NCBI RefSeq assembly: GCF_010092445.1
Contig: NZ_CP048031.1
Span: 682,001-746,000 of the forward strand
Origin: Shewanella sp. Arc9-LZ
Lineage (GTDB): Bacteria > Pseudomonadota > Gammaproteobacteria > Enterobacterales > Shewanellaceae
DNA: 64,000 bases
Reading direction: 5' to 3'
The position numbers and the translations under genes are program-made. Below, one piece after another: positions 9,059-17,602 of the stretch. Position 1 is the first letter of the stretch; every line of letters starts with the position of its first letter. The notes under the pieces are model-generated. The model saw nothing but the letters and a program-made list of their open reading frames with translations. It made no database searches and had not been told where the DNA came from.

Positions 9059-10288
9059 TTAAAACAATACCCGCGCACGGATAGTGCCTTCAATAGATTT
9101 TAATTCAACCAATGCTTCTTCAGCTTGATCAGAATCGACTTCCATTACCACGTAACCAATTTCAGCAGTGGTTTGTAAGTACTGAGCAGCAATGTTAATG
9201 CCTTTTTCAGAAAACGCTTGGTTAATTTTAATCAATACACCAGGACGGTTTTGATGAATGTGCAATAAGCGTGAGGTACCGCTATGTTGCGCTAAAGACA
9301 CTTCAGGGAAATTGACCGCAGACAGGGTAGAACCGTTATCTGAGTATTTCACCAGTTTGCCAGCCACTTCTACGCCGATATTTTCCTGTGCTTCAGCAGT
9401 ACTACCACCAATATGCGGTGTGAGTAATACATTGTCTAAGCCACGCAGTGGAGAGATGAATTCATCATCATTCGACTTAGGTTCTACCGGGAATACGTCA
9501 ATCGCAGCACCCGCAAGATGTTCTGACTTCAGGGCATCGGCTAAGTCTTCGATATCAACAACAGTTCCGCGAGAGGCATTGATAAAGAAACTGCCTTGAC
9601 GCATTTGAGCAAATTCAGCTTTAGCGAACATGTCTTTAGTTTGCGGTGTTTCTGGTACATGCAGGCTAACAACGTCTGCTTGGGCCAATAACTTGTCCAT
9701 AGAGTGAACTTGAGAGGCATTGCCTAACGGTAACTTATCTTCAATATCAAAGAAAATCACTCTCATGCCCAAGGTTTCAGCCAAAATACCCAGTTGAGTA
9801 CCAATATGGCCATAACCAATCACACCTAAGGTTTTACCACGGACTTCAACACTGCCATTAGCACTCTTCAACCAACCGCCACGATGTGACATGGCATTGC
9901 GCTGTGGAATGCCACGCATCAGCATGATGATTTCACCAATCACCAATTCAGCAACACTGCGGGTGTTGGAGAAAGGGGCGTTGAAAACAGGAATACCCAG
10001 TTTCTCGGCCGTGGCTAAATCGACTTGGTTGGTGCCAATACAAAAACAACCAATCGCAACCAACTTTTCTGCACGGTGCAATACTTCCGCAGTAAGCTGG
10101 GTGCGGGAGCGTAATCCAACAAAGTGAGCATCTTTAATTGATGCAATCAAAGCCTCTTCGCCTAACGAGGCTTTATGGTATTCAATGTTGGTATAACCTG
10201 CACGTTCTAGTACATCGACCGCAGTTTGGTGGACGCCCTCCAACAGCAGGATTTTGATCTTATCCTTGTCAAGCGAGTGTTTCGCCAT
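9059..10288 (-). CDS. serA: SerA, D-3-phosphoglycerate dehydrogenase
   Basis: Catalyses the first step of serine synthesis, oxidising 3-phosphoglycerate to 3-phosphohydroxypyruvate with NAD. The 409-aa protein has the NAD-binding GYGHIG at about 158-163, the catalytic region INASRGTVVD and the His/Glu dyad near LLTPHIGGSTAEAQ, and a C-terminal ACT domain (about 335-409) that binds serine for feedback inhibition. Length is almost exactly that of E. coli SerA (410 aa). A GAGG lies about ten bases before the ATG, slightly distant. A 12-bp triplet repeat lies upstream. Confidence 0.96.
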   Translation of the reverse strand: MAKHSLDKDKIKILLLEGVHQTAVDVLERAGYTNIEYHKASLGEEALIASIKDAHFVGLRSRTQLTAEVLHRAEKLVAIGCFCIGTNQVDLATAEKLGIPVFNAPFSNTRSVAELVIGEIIMLMRGIPQRNAMSHRGGWLKSANGSVEVRGKTLGVIGYGHIGTQLGILAETLGMRVIFFDIEDKLPLGNASQVHSMDKLLAQADVVSLHVPETPQTKDMFAKAEFAQMRQGSFFINASRGTVVDIEDLADALKSEHLAGAAIDVFPVEPKSNDDEFISPLRGLDNVLLTPHIGGSTAEAQENIGVEVAGKLVKYSDNGSTLSAVNFPEVSLAQHSGTSRLLHIHQNRPGVLIKINQAFSEKGINIAAQYLQTTAEIGYVVMEVDSDQAEEALVELKSIEGTIRARVLF

Positions 10289-10324
10289 GATATGGGTACC
10301 CTCTTATCATTAAATGGTGCTTAA

Positions 10325-10360
10325 GCTAATGGTTATACTAATGCTTATACTAATAGTTAT
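10325..10360. repeat. 12-bp tandem repeat, three copies, upstream of serA
   Basis: GCTAATGGTTAT, ACTAATGCTTAT and ACTAATAGTTAT lie end to end. It falls 37-72 bases before the serA start, within its likely promoter region. Confidence 0.75.
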
Positions 10361-10480
10361 GATATAAATGCGGACTTCCGGCGCATTATCAAAGTAGCAC
10401 TTTTTTAAGCGCTTGTAGAGGGCTAGATGGCTAAAGTTTATATTCTAATTTGAGAACAATATCTCATGGAGAGAATTAAG

Positions 10481-11104
10481 ATGAAGAGTAAGGTTATATG
10501 GATAGGGATTTATCTATTAGTACTGTTGTGGTCAGTTAGCGCACCTAAAGATATGTTCACTTGGTGGTTAGAAGCTATACCTGCGTTAATCGCATTACCT
10601 ATTTTATTTTTTAGTCGTAAAAGCTTTCCTCTGACTACGTTAGCTTATGCACTTATTTTAGTGCATTGCTGTGTGTTATTTGTCGGTGCACGTTATACCT
10701 ATGCTGAAGTGCCGTTATTTGACTGGCTAGCGCAAGTGATGGGCGGCGAGCGCAATAATTACGATAAAGTCGGCCATTTTGCTCAGGGTTTTATTCCGGT
10801 AATATTAGCTCGCGAAATATTTATTCGTAAACATGTCATGCAAATAGGTGCTTGGTGTCAGTTTTTAGCAGTATGTTTTGTGTTGGCGTTTTCAGCTTTT
10901 TACGAATTAGTTGAATGGTGGGTTGCCATTGCTACCGGTGAAAATGCCGAGGCATTTTTAGGCACTCAAGGATATGTTTGGGATACTCAATCTGACATGT
11001 TTCTAGCATTAATTGGTGGGGTATGTGGCTTACTGTTGTTATCGTCTCTTCATAATAAACAAATAGCGACCAAAATGGCGCTTAACCAGCAGTCTTTATC
11101 ATAA
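10481..11104 (+). CDS. YjdF-like DUF2238 inner membrane protein
   Basis: A 207-aa protein with about six hydrophobic segments and the family block DKVGHFAQGFIPVILAREI plus FYELVEWWVAIATGE and GTQGYVWDTQSDM, which mark DUF2238 (E. coli YjdF). The conserved acidic and histidine residues inside membrane segments suggest an enzyme or metal-binding role, but the function is unknown. The start ATG 10481 is chosen because GGAGA lies upstream at a usable distance; the earlier ATG 10466 has no clear ribosome site. Confidence 0.85.
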   Translation: MKSKVIWIGIYLLVLLWSVSAPKDMFTWWLEAIPALIALPILFFSRKSFPLTTLAYALILVHCCVLFVGARYTYAEVPLFDWLAQVMGGERNNYDKVGHFAQGFIPVILAREIFIRKHVMQIGAWCQFLAVCFVLAFSAFYELVEWWVAIATGENAEAFLGTQGYVWDTQSDMFLALIGGVCGLLLLSSLHNKQIATKMALNQQSLS

Positions 11105-11585
11105 GGCTCACTTAACTTATTTAGTTAGCTTATTTTGTCATAAAATGAGTAAATTTGGCTGCTAGCATTGATGAGAGATTGATGATGTTGAGCGAATTGA
11201 AAGTATGAGCTTATCAGTCTTGGGTTAGTGATAAAGTCTACGCAAAGTCAGTCAAATTTACTATTCATACTTTAGACTTACATAATAGTCATATCAACTA
11301 ACAAATTTTTACTATGCTTGCTGTATAGGAAGGTTTTTTATTATAAGAATCGTGATTGATAATGACCGACTTAACCTAATAGCCACTTTTTTGGTGAGTC
11401 GATTTATCTCGTAACGCGATTAACGAATGAAGAAAGAACATGCTCTAATATAACGACAAAAAGTAAACTATCTGCTCAGCCTAGTTTTGAAGGCTAGTAA
11501 ACGTATTTCATTTACGTATAGTATATAGCCTCAGGATGTGCTCAAGGTATGTTGAGCAATAATGTACTTTTCAGGGAGAAGAGTG
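11105..11585. other. 481-base spacer with no gene seen
   Basis: No supported reading frame, strong terminator or RNA gene is visible. It probably carries the promoter of the LuxR-type regulator that follows; no specific operator could be named. Confidence 0.5.
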
Positions 11586-12254
11586 ATGAGTTCAAATATT
11601 GATGAGTTGGTGTTTTTGCACCAAATCGCAGCACCTTGCCATTTAGCTATTTTGGCAGAATCTATCGGGTTGAAAACTCGAATTGTAAAACATGCGGCTG
11701 AGCTTGAGTTAGAAAAAAAATCCAACAACTTTTATCTTGTTTCACAAAAAGGTGCGGCCTTAGACAGTAAGGGCATCCCGTTACTGGTATCGCGTTTAGT
11801 GGAGCATGTCCCTGTAGCATTGTACCAAGTTGAACGTGGATCACTTGATCAAGAGTCAGCATTACTCTTAGGCGTACGGGGTTTGTTATACAGTGATCAA
11901 CGCATGGACTTAATGCTGACGGGTCTGCGTAAAATGGTTTCTGATGAATTGTGGTACGACCGTCCACTGATCAGTAAGATTTTTAGACGTTTAGTTCAGC
12001 AACTCGATACCAACGTTGAAATCCCTGCCGATACCGTGGCCATCCTCCAAAGATTAACCAGTCGAGAAAGAACCATTATTCAGCTTGTTTCTAGCGGTGC
12101 GCGTAATAAAGAAATTGCCCAGCGCTTGTGTATTAGTGAACATACTGTAAAAGCGCATATCTCATCTATTTTCCGTAAAACGGAGTCTCGTAACCGAGTT
12201 GAGTTATTGCGTTGGGCACAGACCTACCAAAGCCATTGCGAATTAGTGAGTTAA
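11586..12254 (+). CDS. LuxR-family (GerE HTH) transcriptional regulator
   Basis: A 222-aa protein whose C-terminal part (about 157-215) is a LuxR/GerE DNA-binding domain: LTSRERTIIQLVSSG, the NKEIAQRL helix, and SEHTVKAHISSIFRK. The N-terminal 150 residues resemble a receiver in length, but I see no clear phosphoacceptor aspartate set, so it may be an atypical, CsgD-like regulator. The start ATG 11586 has GGGAG upstream; the longer reading from 11562 has none. No neighbour suggests a target. It ends in its own terminator. Confidence 0.85.
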   Translation: MSSNIDELVFLHQIAAPCHLAILAESIGLKTRIVKHAAELELEKKSNNFYLVSQKGAALDSKGIPLLVSRLVEHVPVALYQVERGSLDQESALLLGVRGLLYSDQRMDLMLTGLRKMVSDELWYDRPLISKIFRRLVQQLDTNVEIPADTVAILQRLTSRERTIIQLVSSGARNKEIAQRLCISEHTVKAHISSIFRKTESRNRVELLRWAQTYQSHCELVS

Positions 12255-12282
12255 CGTACATATAGATTTAGTGAATAACTAT

Positions 12283-12305
12283 AAAAGGAGCTTAGGCTCC
12301 TTTTT
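12283..12305 (+). terminator. Terminator after the LuxR-type regulator
   Basis: AAAAGGAGC / GCTCCTTTT stem (12283-12291, 12296-12304) with a four-base loop and a T run, 29 bases past the stop. Confidence 0.88.
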
Positions 12306-12399
12306 AATGGGTTAATGTTATTGATCGCGTTTTTCTTTCAAAAAGGTAAGCTAATCAGTACACTGAGTTTTCTAATAATAATAATGATGGATATTAAGA

Positions 12400-12837
12400 A
12401 TGAGTATTTGGTTTAACATTGTCACTTTAGAAGATTGTGCTCGTTTAGATGCAGGGATGCAGGGAAAGGGCACCTTAATGCAAACATTGGGCATTAAAAT
12501 TACTGAAATCGGCGACGATTATATGGTTGCCACAATGCCAGCTAATCCAGCCGTACATAATCCATTAGGGATTGTTCATGGTGGTGCGAACGTCGCACTA
12601 GCAGAAACAGTAGCCAGTTATGCCGCCAACTTTGTGGTCGACTTTACCCGTTATTATTGTGTCGGCCAAGAAATCAACGCCAATCATTTGAAAGCATCAC
12701 GTAATGGTGAATTAACGGCAACGGCTAAACCTGTGCATTTAGGTAAACGCAGTTCGGTTTGGGAAGTCCTTATTCGTAACAGTGCGGGTGAACTTTGTTG
12801 TATTTCACGAATGACGGCTGCGGTTGTAGAGCGATAA
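12400..12837 (+). CDS. menI: Hotdog-fold acyl-CoA thioesterase, YdiI/MenI-like
   Basis: A 145-aa PaaI-type hotdog thioesterase. The HGGANVALAE motif places the catalytic Glu at about 69, and the segment GQEINANHLKASRNG...KPVHLGKRSSVWEV aligns closely with what I recall of E. coli YdiI, which hydrolyses 1,4-dihydroxy-2-naphthoyl-CoA in menaquinone synthesis. The paralog EntH is very similar, but an EntH role would need enterobactin genes, none of which are near. Menaquinone use would fit a respiratory generalist. The exact substrate is inferred. Confidence 0.68.
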   Translation: MSIWFNIVTLEDCARLDAGMQGKGTLMQTLGIKITEIGDDYMVATMPANPAVHNPLGIVHGGANVALAETVASYAANFVVDFTRYYCVGQEINANHLKASRNGELTATAKPVHLGKRSSVWEVLIRNSAGELCCISRMTAAVVER

Positions 12838-12848
12838 GCTATTATAGA

Positions 12849-12864
12849 TACTAGAATTCTAGTA
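12849..12864. other. 16-bp perfect palindrome
   Basis: TACTAGAATTCTAGTA lies 11 bases after the thioesterase stop. It has no T run, so an operator or a weak RNA hairpin are both possible. Confidence 0.4.
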
Positions 12865-13056
12865 ATAAATAGGCCTTATAATCAGCGATAGACCAACGTT
12901 TTAATTTTGTTGATTCGGTATTATGCATATAAGGCGTTTTGCTTGTTTGAATGTAAAAACAGATGCGTTAAGCAATAACGTTTTTCACTGACTCACGTTA
13001 GCTTAATGTTGTTACTCGCTTGCATTGGTGTAGGCATATTAATATAAGGAAAATCC

Positions 13057-13299
13057 ATGGACAGTATTAACATCTGGGAATGGGTAGGATATTTAGCCTC
13101 TGTCGTTGTGGCTATTTCGCTGATGATGTCAGACATTAAAAAACTACGCTGGTGGAACTTAATTGGTGCAGGGTTGTTTGTGGCTTATGGCCTCGCGATT
13201 GATGCGATCCCTGTGGCGCTGGTTAACTTTTTTATTGTATTAATTGATCTCTATTATTTAGTGAAGTTATACCGTGAGCCTACTCCACCCACTGAATAG
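13057..13299 (+). CDS. Small two- or three-segment membrane protein, YgjV-like
   Basis: An 80-aa hydrophobic protein with segments at about 8-25, 33-48 and 50-68, joined by a basic loop (SDIKKLRWWNLIG). The order LRWWNLIGAGLFVAYGL resembles half of the YgjV-type or CBU_0592-type membrane family. AAGGA lies upstream of the ATG and a good terminator follows, so it looks like a real single gene. Function unknown. Confidence 0.75.
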   Translation: MDSINIWEWVGYLASVVVAISLMMSDIKKLRWWNLIGAGLFVAYGLAIDAIPVALVNFFIVLIDLYYLVKLYREPTPPTE

Positions 13300-13316
13300 T
13301 CACATTGTGTCTCGAT

Positions 13317-13345
13317 AAAGCCAAATAATCAGTTTGGCTTTTTTA
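13317..13345 (+). terminator. Terminator after the small membrane protein
   Basis: AAAGCCAAA / TTTGGCTTT stem with a seven-base loop and a run of T, 18 bases past the stop. Confidence 0.88.
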
Positions 13346-13501
13346 TTGCCTGCATTTTAGTTTTAATCTGTTTTTCCTATCCTTAATAAATTACATAATC
13401 GTTTTTTTAGTTTGCAATAATCTATTTTAATCGTTTTATGTAATTATGAAGTGCTTCTATTATGTGTCCATCGAATGATGAGTTGAGTGAGGAAAATCAT
13501 C

Positions 13502-13552
13502 ATGGCAACAGTTTATGACTTAATTGAGCAGTGGTTAGTAGACCGCACATAG
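13502..13552 (+). CDS. 16-codon leader ORF upstream of catalase
   Basis: ATG 13502 has GAGG at a workable distance and encodes MATVYDLIEQWLVDRT, ending in TAG at 13550-13552. That stop overlaps the first bases of AGGAG (13551-13555), the ribosome site of the catalase gene ten bases on. A ribosome terminating here would sit on the catalase ribosome site, so translational coupling or a leader-peptide control is plausible. The peptide is not one I recognise and may simply be fortuitous. Confidence 0.4.
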   Translation: MATVYDLIEQWLVDRT

Positions 13553-13562
13553 GAGCAAAAAA

Positions 13563-15023
13563 ATGAATCAAGGTAATTATTTAACCAGCCAAAATGGCGC
13601 CCCGGTAGCAGATGATCAAAATTCAATCTCGGCTGGTGAACGTGGTCCACTGCTTTTACAAGATTGGCATTTAATAGAGAAGCTGGCTCATTTTAACCGT
13701 GAACGTATTCCTGAGCGTGTGGTACATGCTAAAGGGACTGGTGTATATGGGACGTTTACATTAACTAAAGATTTAAGTGAATTTACCATAGCGGATCATT
13801 TTAATGGTGTCGGCAAGCAGACTGAAACATTTATGCGCTTCTCTACGGTAGGCGGAGAAATGGGGTCAGCAGATGCAGAGCGTGATCCACGCGGTTTTGG
13901 ACTACGTTTTTATACTGCTCGTGGTAACCACGATATTGTCGGTAATAATACCCCGACATTCTTTATTCGTGACGGTATTAAATTCCCTGACTTTATTCAC
14001 ACTCAGAAACGTCACCCACAAACTAATTTAAAAGATCCCCAAGCAATGTGGGACTTTTGGGCGCTCAATCCAGAGTCGATGCATCAGGTGACCATATTAA
14101 TGTCAGACCGTGGTATTCCGGCTAACTACAGACAAATGCATGGTTATGGTTCGCACACGTTCTCGTTTTGGAATGCTAAGGGTGAACGTTTTTGGGTTAA
14201 GTTCCACTTTAAATCACAGCAAGGCGTGGTAAATTTAACCGGCGAACAAGCAGATATACTAAAAGGGATAGATCCTGATTCATCACAACGCGACATGGTG
14301 GCAGCAATTAATGATGCTAACTTCCCGCGTTGGACTGTGAATGTGCAAATTATGCCAGAAGCTGATGCCAATACTTACGCCATTAATCCATTTGATTTGA
14401 CTAAAGTATGGCCGCACAGTGATTATCCGTTGATTGAAGTGGGTGAACTTGAGCTAAACCGTTTACCACAAAACTACTTTGCTGAAGTTGAACAAGTGGC
14501 ATTAGCACCAAGTAACTTAGTGCCAGGAGTGGGGGCGTCGCCAGACAAAATGCTGCAAGCCCGTTTGTTTTCATATGCAGATGCGCAGCGCTACCGTATA
14601 GGGACTAATTACAATCAATTACCCGTTAACTGTCCGCATGCCGCTAAAGCCAACCATCATCAACGTGCTGGTGCTATGGCAGGAACACAGTGTCCTTATC
14701 AAGGTAGCCAAACCGGTGGTGATGCCAGTGTTAATTATGGTCCTAACAGTGTTGCACCACTCACTGAAAATGCAAGTTTTGAAGAACCACCGTTACGTTT
14801 AGAAGGAGAGGCTGCACGCTTTAGTCGTTATAACCAAGATGACTTTACCCAAGCGGGTAATCTATATCGTATCTTCAGTGAAGCAGAGAAAAATCGTTTA
14901 GTGGAAACGATTGCGGGCACACTCAGTCAAACAACCTTAGATGTGCAACAAAAAATGGTCGATCATTTTACTAAAGCGGATGTTGATTACGGTCAACGTG
15001 TTAAGCAGGCTTTGGCAAAGTAA
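13563..15023 (+). CDS. Monofunctional heme catalase (KatA/KatB type)
   Basis: Breaks hydrogen peroxide into water and oxygen. The 486-aa small-subunit catalase has the distal His at about 55 in RVVHAKGTG, the conserved RFSTVGGE segment, and the proximal heme Tyr at about 337 in RLFSYADAQRYRIG. There is no signal peptide, so it should act in the cytoplasm. AGGAG seven bases upstream gives a strong ribosome site, overlapped by the stop of a short leader ORF. The gene stands alone with its own terminator. Neither OxyR boxes nor a neighbouring regulator could be identified. Confidence 0.95.
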   Translation: MNQGNYLTSQNGAPVADDQNSISAGERGPLLLQDWHLIEKLAHFNRERIPERVVHAKGTGVYGTFTLTKDLSEFTIADHFNGVGKQTETFMRFSTVGGEMGSADAERDPRGFGLRFYTARGNHDIVGNNTPTFFIRDGIKFPDFIHTQKRHPQTNLKDPQAMWDFWALNPESMHQVTILMSDRGIPANYRQMHGYGSHTFSFWNAKGERFWVKFHFKSQQGVVNLTGEQADILKGIDPDSSQRDMVAAINDANFPRWTVNVQIMPEADANTYAINPFDLTKVWPHSDYPLIEVGELELNRLPQNYFAEVEQVALAPSNLVPGVGASPDKMLQARLFSYADAQRYRIGTNYNQLPVNCPHAAKANHHQRAGAMAGTQCPYQGSQTGGDASVNYGPNSVAPLTENASFEEPPLRLEGEAARFSRYNQDDFTQAGNLYRIFSEAEKNRLVETIAGTLSQTTLDVQQKMVDHFTKADVDYGQRVKQALAK

Positions 15024-15085
15024 CCTGTATTTTACCAAAGAATAAGCGACGATTAAGGTCTTAACGCTAACAGATTAGTTGTTTA

Positions 15086-15122
15086 GTAAAACAGGAAGAT
15101 AATCATTATCTTCCTGTTTTAC
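15086..15122. terminator. Strong hairpin terminator after catalase
   Basis: An 18-pair perfect stem (15086-15103 with 15105-15122) containing AACAGGAAGATAAT, with its A and T flanks inside the stem. It lies between convergent genes and can serve both. Confidence 0.82.
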
Positions 15123-15175
15123 TATTCATCACTAATATATGTGGGCGTGTAACCAATTATGGGGAATATGCACGC

Positions 15176-16660
15176 TTACCAGTAAATAGGGACTTTTAAG
15201 GCACTTTTTCGCGAATGCTCCATGGCAAACAATAAACTGGTTTCTTTATTATCTAACCAAGCTTCAATATTAAGCTGATGCTGTGCACTCAAATGCCTTA
15301 ATATTTTATATGCAGATAACGTACTAATGCCTAACGCTAAGTCTTGCCATGGTGCCCGAAAAGCCTCGCGCTTTTTAGCGGGATACATTTCTCCATAAGC
15401 AAACCCAACTAAGATACTTTCATCCAAAGCATCAGCAACGTGTTGGTAATCAATACTGTTCATTTCAGCGGTTATCGGCATTGATTTTCCAATACGTTTC
15501 CATGAGGCTTGCTGTAGCTGGTTGGCAAATAAACCTAATTCGGGATAATGACGGCTTTCATTTTTGCCGCTTTCAGCGGTTAATAGCAAATCGACCAATG
15601 CCAATTGTAATTGACCATACTCAGGATGTTGCCATATTGAGCCTAATTGAGTTGATATCGACATTGAGTCGATATAGTTTTCTAGTTGTAGGCAAACAAG
15701 GGTTTTATTGTTGATGTTGGCAAGTGGTTTAGCATCGTCTTGTAATAATAAACAACAACTTTGCAGTGGGCTAACAAATGCCAGAGCCTGCTCAAGATGA
15801 TCGAATAATGGGCTGGTGTGCTGATCTAATAAACCAAATTGATTTAAGGTGAGCCTGAGTAAGCGCACACAGCGGCGTAATTCGCCCCACAAGGCTGATT
15901 GTTGATGAACATCACCAGTTGGCAGCGTTAATATATTCTCAATCAATTGCCAGCGCTCAAGACCTGTTTCTAATAATGTGCTCAAGGCTTGCTGCATATT
16001 ATTGTTTTTTGGTAATGAGACATAATCAATATGCTCAATGGTGAACGGCTTTGATTTGCCTGCAAGTTGATAACCGCGTTGAGCTTTACTGGCTTTACCT
16101 AAGCGAAATGGTACTGACTTAGCGACTTCTGTTGCGAGTATTAATAATGCAGACGTCTCTCCTGCGAGTAATTCAAATTCGAGTTCGCATATAGGGTCAA
16201 CTTTATCATCAGCAATTATTTCACCTACATCTAGTGCAACCTCAACAAGGCTATCATTAAGGTATATATGCCAAGTTTGACGCTCAAAGTTGGTTTCAAA
16301 AATACATTTTAGCGATGTTGACACCTTGTCGAGATCATTTCCCTCTGGCCAAATTTCTTTTGGGAAACGTGACAAGATCGGTGTTTTTTGATCAATGCTG
16401 ACATTATATTCAGGACGGGAATGGATCCCTCCTACGACCCTGCCTGCTGTTTTTATGGTCTGTTCGAGTTGATTGTCAAAACCTCTTACGCGTAAGCCCA
16501 TATCCCAACGACGCAGTTGTAAGTCGTCGGTATCGAAATATCCGTTGGTGAGTTTTTTCTGCCCTTGAGGGCTTGAATTAGGGTAGTCATTCAATATATT
16601 TTTTAACAAATCATGATGTTGTGATTGAATGAATAGTTTTAACTCTATTTCTGCGTCCAT
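15176..16660 (-). CDS. CYTH-CHAD protein, inorganic triphosphatase (YgiF-like)
   Basis: The 494-aa protein starts with the CYTH signature EIELK (residues 4-8) and other paired acidic and basic residues of the triphosphate tunnel (RRWDMGLRVRG, EQTIKTAG, ELEFELLAG), covering about 1-200. The C-terminal part (about 215-494) is an alpha-helical CHAD domain rich in His and Arg, a fold that binds polyphosphate. E. coli YgiF with this layout hydrolyses inorganic triphosphate. It is divergent from a phosphate uptake pair across 236 bases, which fits a role in phosphate or polyphosphate balance. Confidence 0.88.
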   Translation of the reverse strand: MDAEIELKLFIQSQHHDLLKNILNDYPNSSPQGQKKLTNGYFDTDDLQLRRWDMGLRVRGFDNQLEQTIKTAGRVVGGIHSRPEYNVSIDQKTPILSRFPKEIWPEGNDLDKVSTSLKCIFETNFERQTWHIYLNDSLVEVALDVGEIIADDKVDPICELEFELLAGETSALLILATEVAKSVPFRLGKASKAQRGYQLAGKSKPFTIEHIDYVSLPKNNNMQQALSTLLETGLERWQLIENILTLPTGDVHQQSALWGELRRCVRLLRLTLNQFGLLDQHTSPLFDHLEQALAFVSPLQSCCLLLQDDAKPLANINNKTLVCLQLENYIDSMSISTQLGSIWQHPEYGQLQLALVDLLLTAESGKNESRHYPELGLFANQLQQASWKRIGKSMPITAEMNSIDYQHVADALDESILVGFAYGEMYPAKKREAFRAPWQDLALGISTLSAYKILRHLSAQHQLNIEAWLDNKETSLLFAMEHSRKSALKVPIYW

Positions 16661-16896
16661 TGACTTTATGTTTGCCTTGTCATCAAATATTCACTAATGC
16701 GTCACATTATCTTCATAATGTCATATTGTTGTAATAAAAATCTCTTAGGATAGCATTGCTCGCATCATATATACTGAGCAACGATAACAGAGAAACTGTC
16801 GTACGAAATTAAAAAACACAGTTTCATTATGCGGACGCTTGGGTTAACATGCGCCCGCTTTTTCCAAACTGGAATTTATTAAATAGGTAAACGGCA

Positions 16897-17577
16897 ATGC
16901 CAGTAAACTCTATTTTAGGTGTGTTTGCAAAATCACCTCTTAAGCCTTTAGAACTACATATCGACAAAGTACATGAGTGTGCATCACTTCTTGTTCCTTT
17001 CTTTGACGCAACCAACTCAGGCGACTGGGATGAAGCGATAAAGATCCGCAAACAAATTAGTTTGCTTGAAAAAGAAGCGGACTCACTCAAGCGTGAAATT
17101 CGCCTGACTCTTCCTGGTGGATTATTTATGCCTGTTGAGCGAACTGACTTGCTTGAGTTATTAACTCAACAGGACAAAATCGCTAACAAGGCAAAAGATA
17201 TCTCTGGCCGTATTATTGGCCGTCAGTTAGTCCTTCCTCAGCCTATGCAAGATGCCTTTGGTGCTTATCTAAAACGTTGTTTAGATGCCGTATCACTTGC
17301 GAAACGGGCTATTAACGAACTCGATGATTTACTCGAAACCGGTTTCCGTGGTCGTGAAGTTGAGTTAGTTGCCAAAATGATTAATGAATTAGATCTTATC
17401 GAAGAAGATTCTGATGATTTACAAATTCAAGTGCGTCGTCAGTTGTATGCATTAGAATCTGAATTGAATCCGATTGATGTGATGTTCACGTACAAAATTA
17501 TCGAATGGGTTGGAGGTTTAGCAGATATTGCTGAGCGTGTCGGTTCCCGCCTAGAGCTAATGCTAGCTCGTAACTAA
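16897..17577 (+). CDS. DUF47 (PhoU-like) phosphate transport accessory protein
   Basis: A 226-aa all-helical protein of the DUF47 / TIGR00153 family: GVFAKSPLKPLELH at the start and the PhoU-like DDLLETGFRGREVELVAKMI region. These proteins are nearly always encoded directly before a PiT transporter, as here (25-base gap), and are thought to modulate it, much as PhoU acts on Pst. AGG lies before the ATG at 16897. No convincing Pho box was found upstream. Confidence 0.92.
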   Translation: MPVNSILGVFAKSPLKPLELHIDKVHECASLLVPFFDATNSGDWDEAIKIRKQISLLEKEADSLKREIRLTLPGGLFMPVERTDLLELLTQQDKIANKAKDISGRIIGRQLVLPQPMQDAFGAYLKRCLDAVSLAKRAINELDDLLETGFRGREVELVAKMINELDLIEEDSDDLQIQVRRQLYALESELNPIDVMFTYKIIEWVGGLADIAERVGSRLELMLARN

Positions 17578-17602
17578 TCACAAAGGTTATCAAGGAAACA
17601 AC

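Noticed and set aside
16690..16740. Possible Pho box upstream of the DUF47-PiT pair
   Set aside because: CTTCATAATGTCATATTG looks Pho-like but the two 7-bp repeats are not spaced by 11 bases and the first matches poorly.
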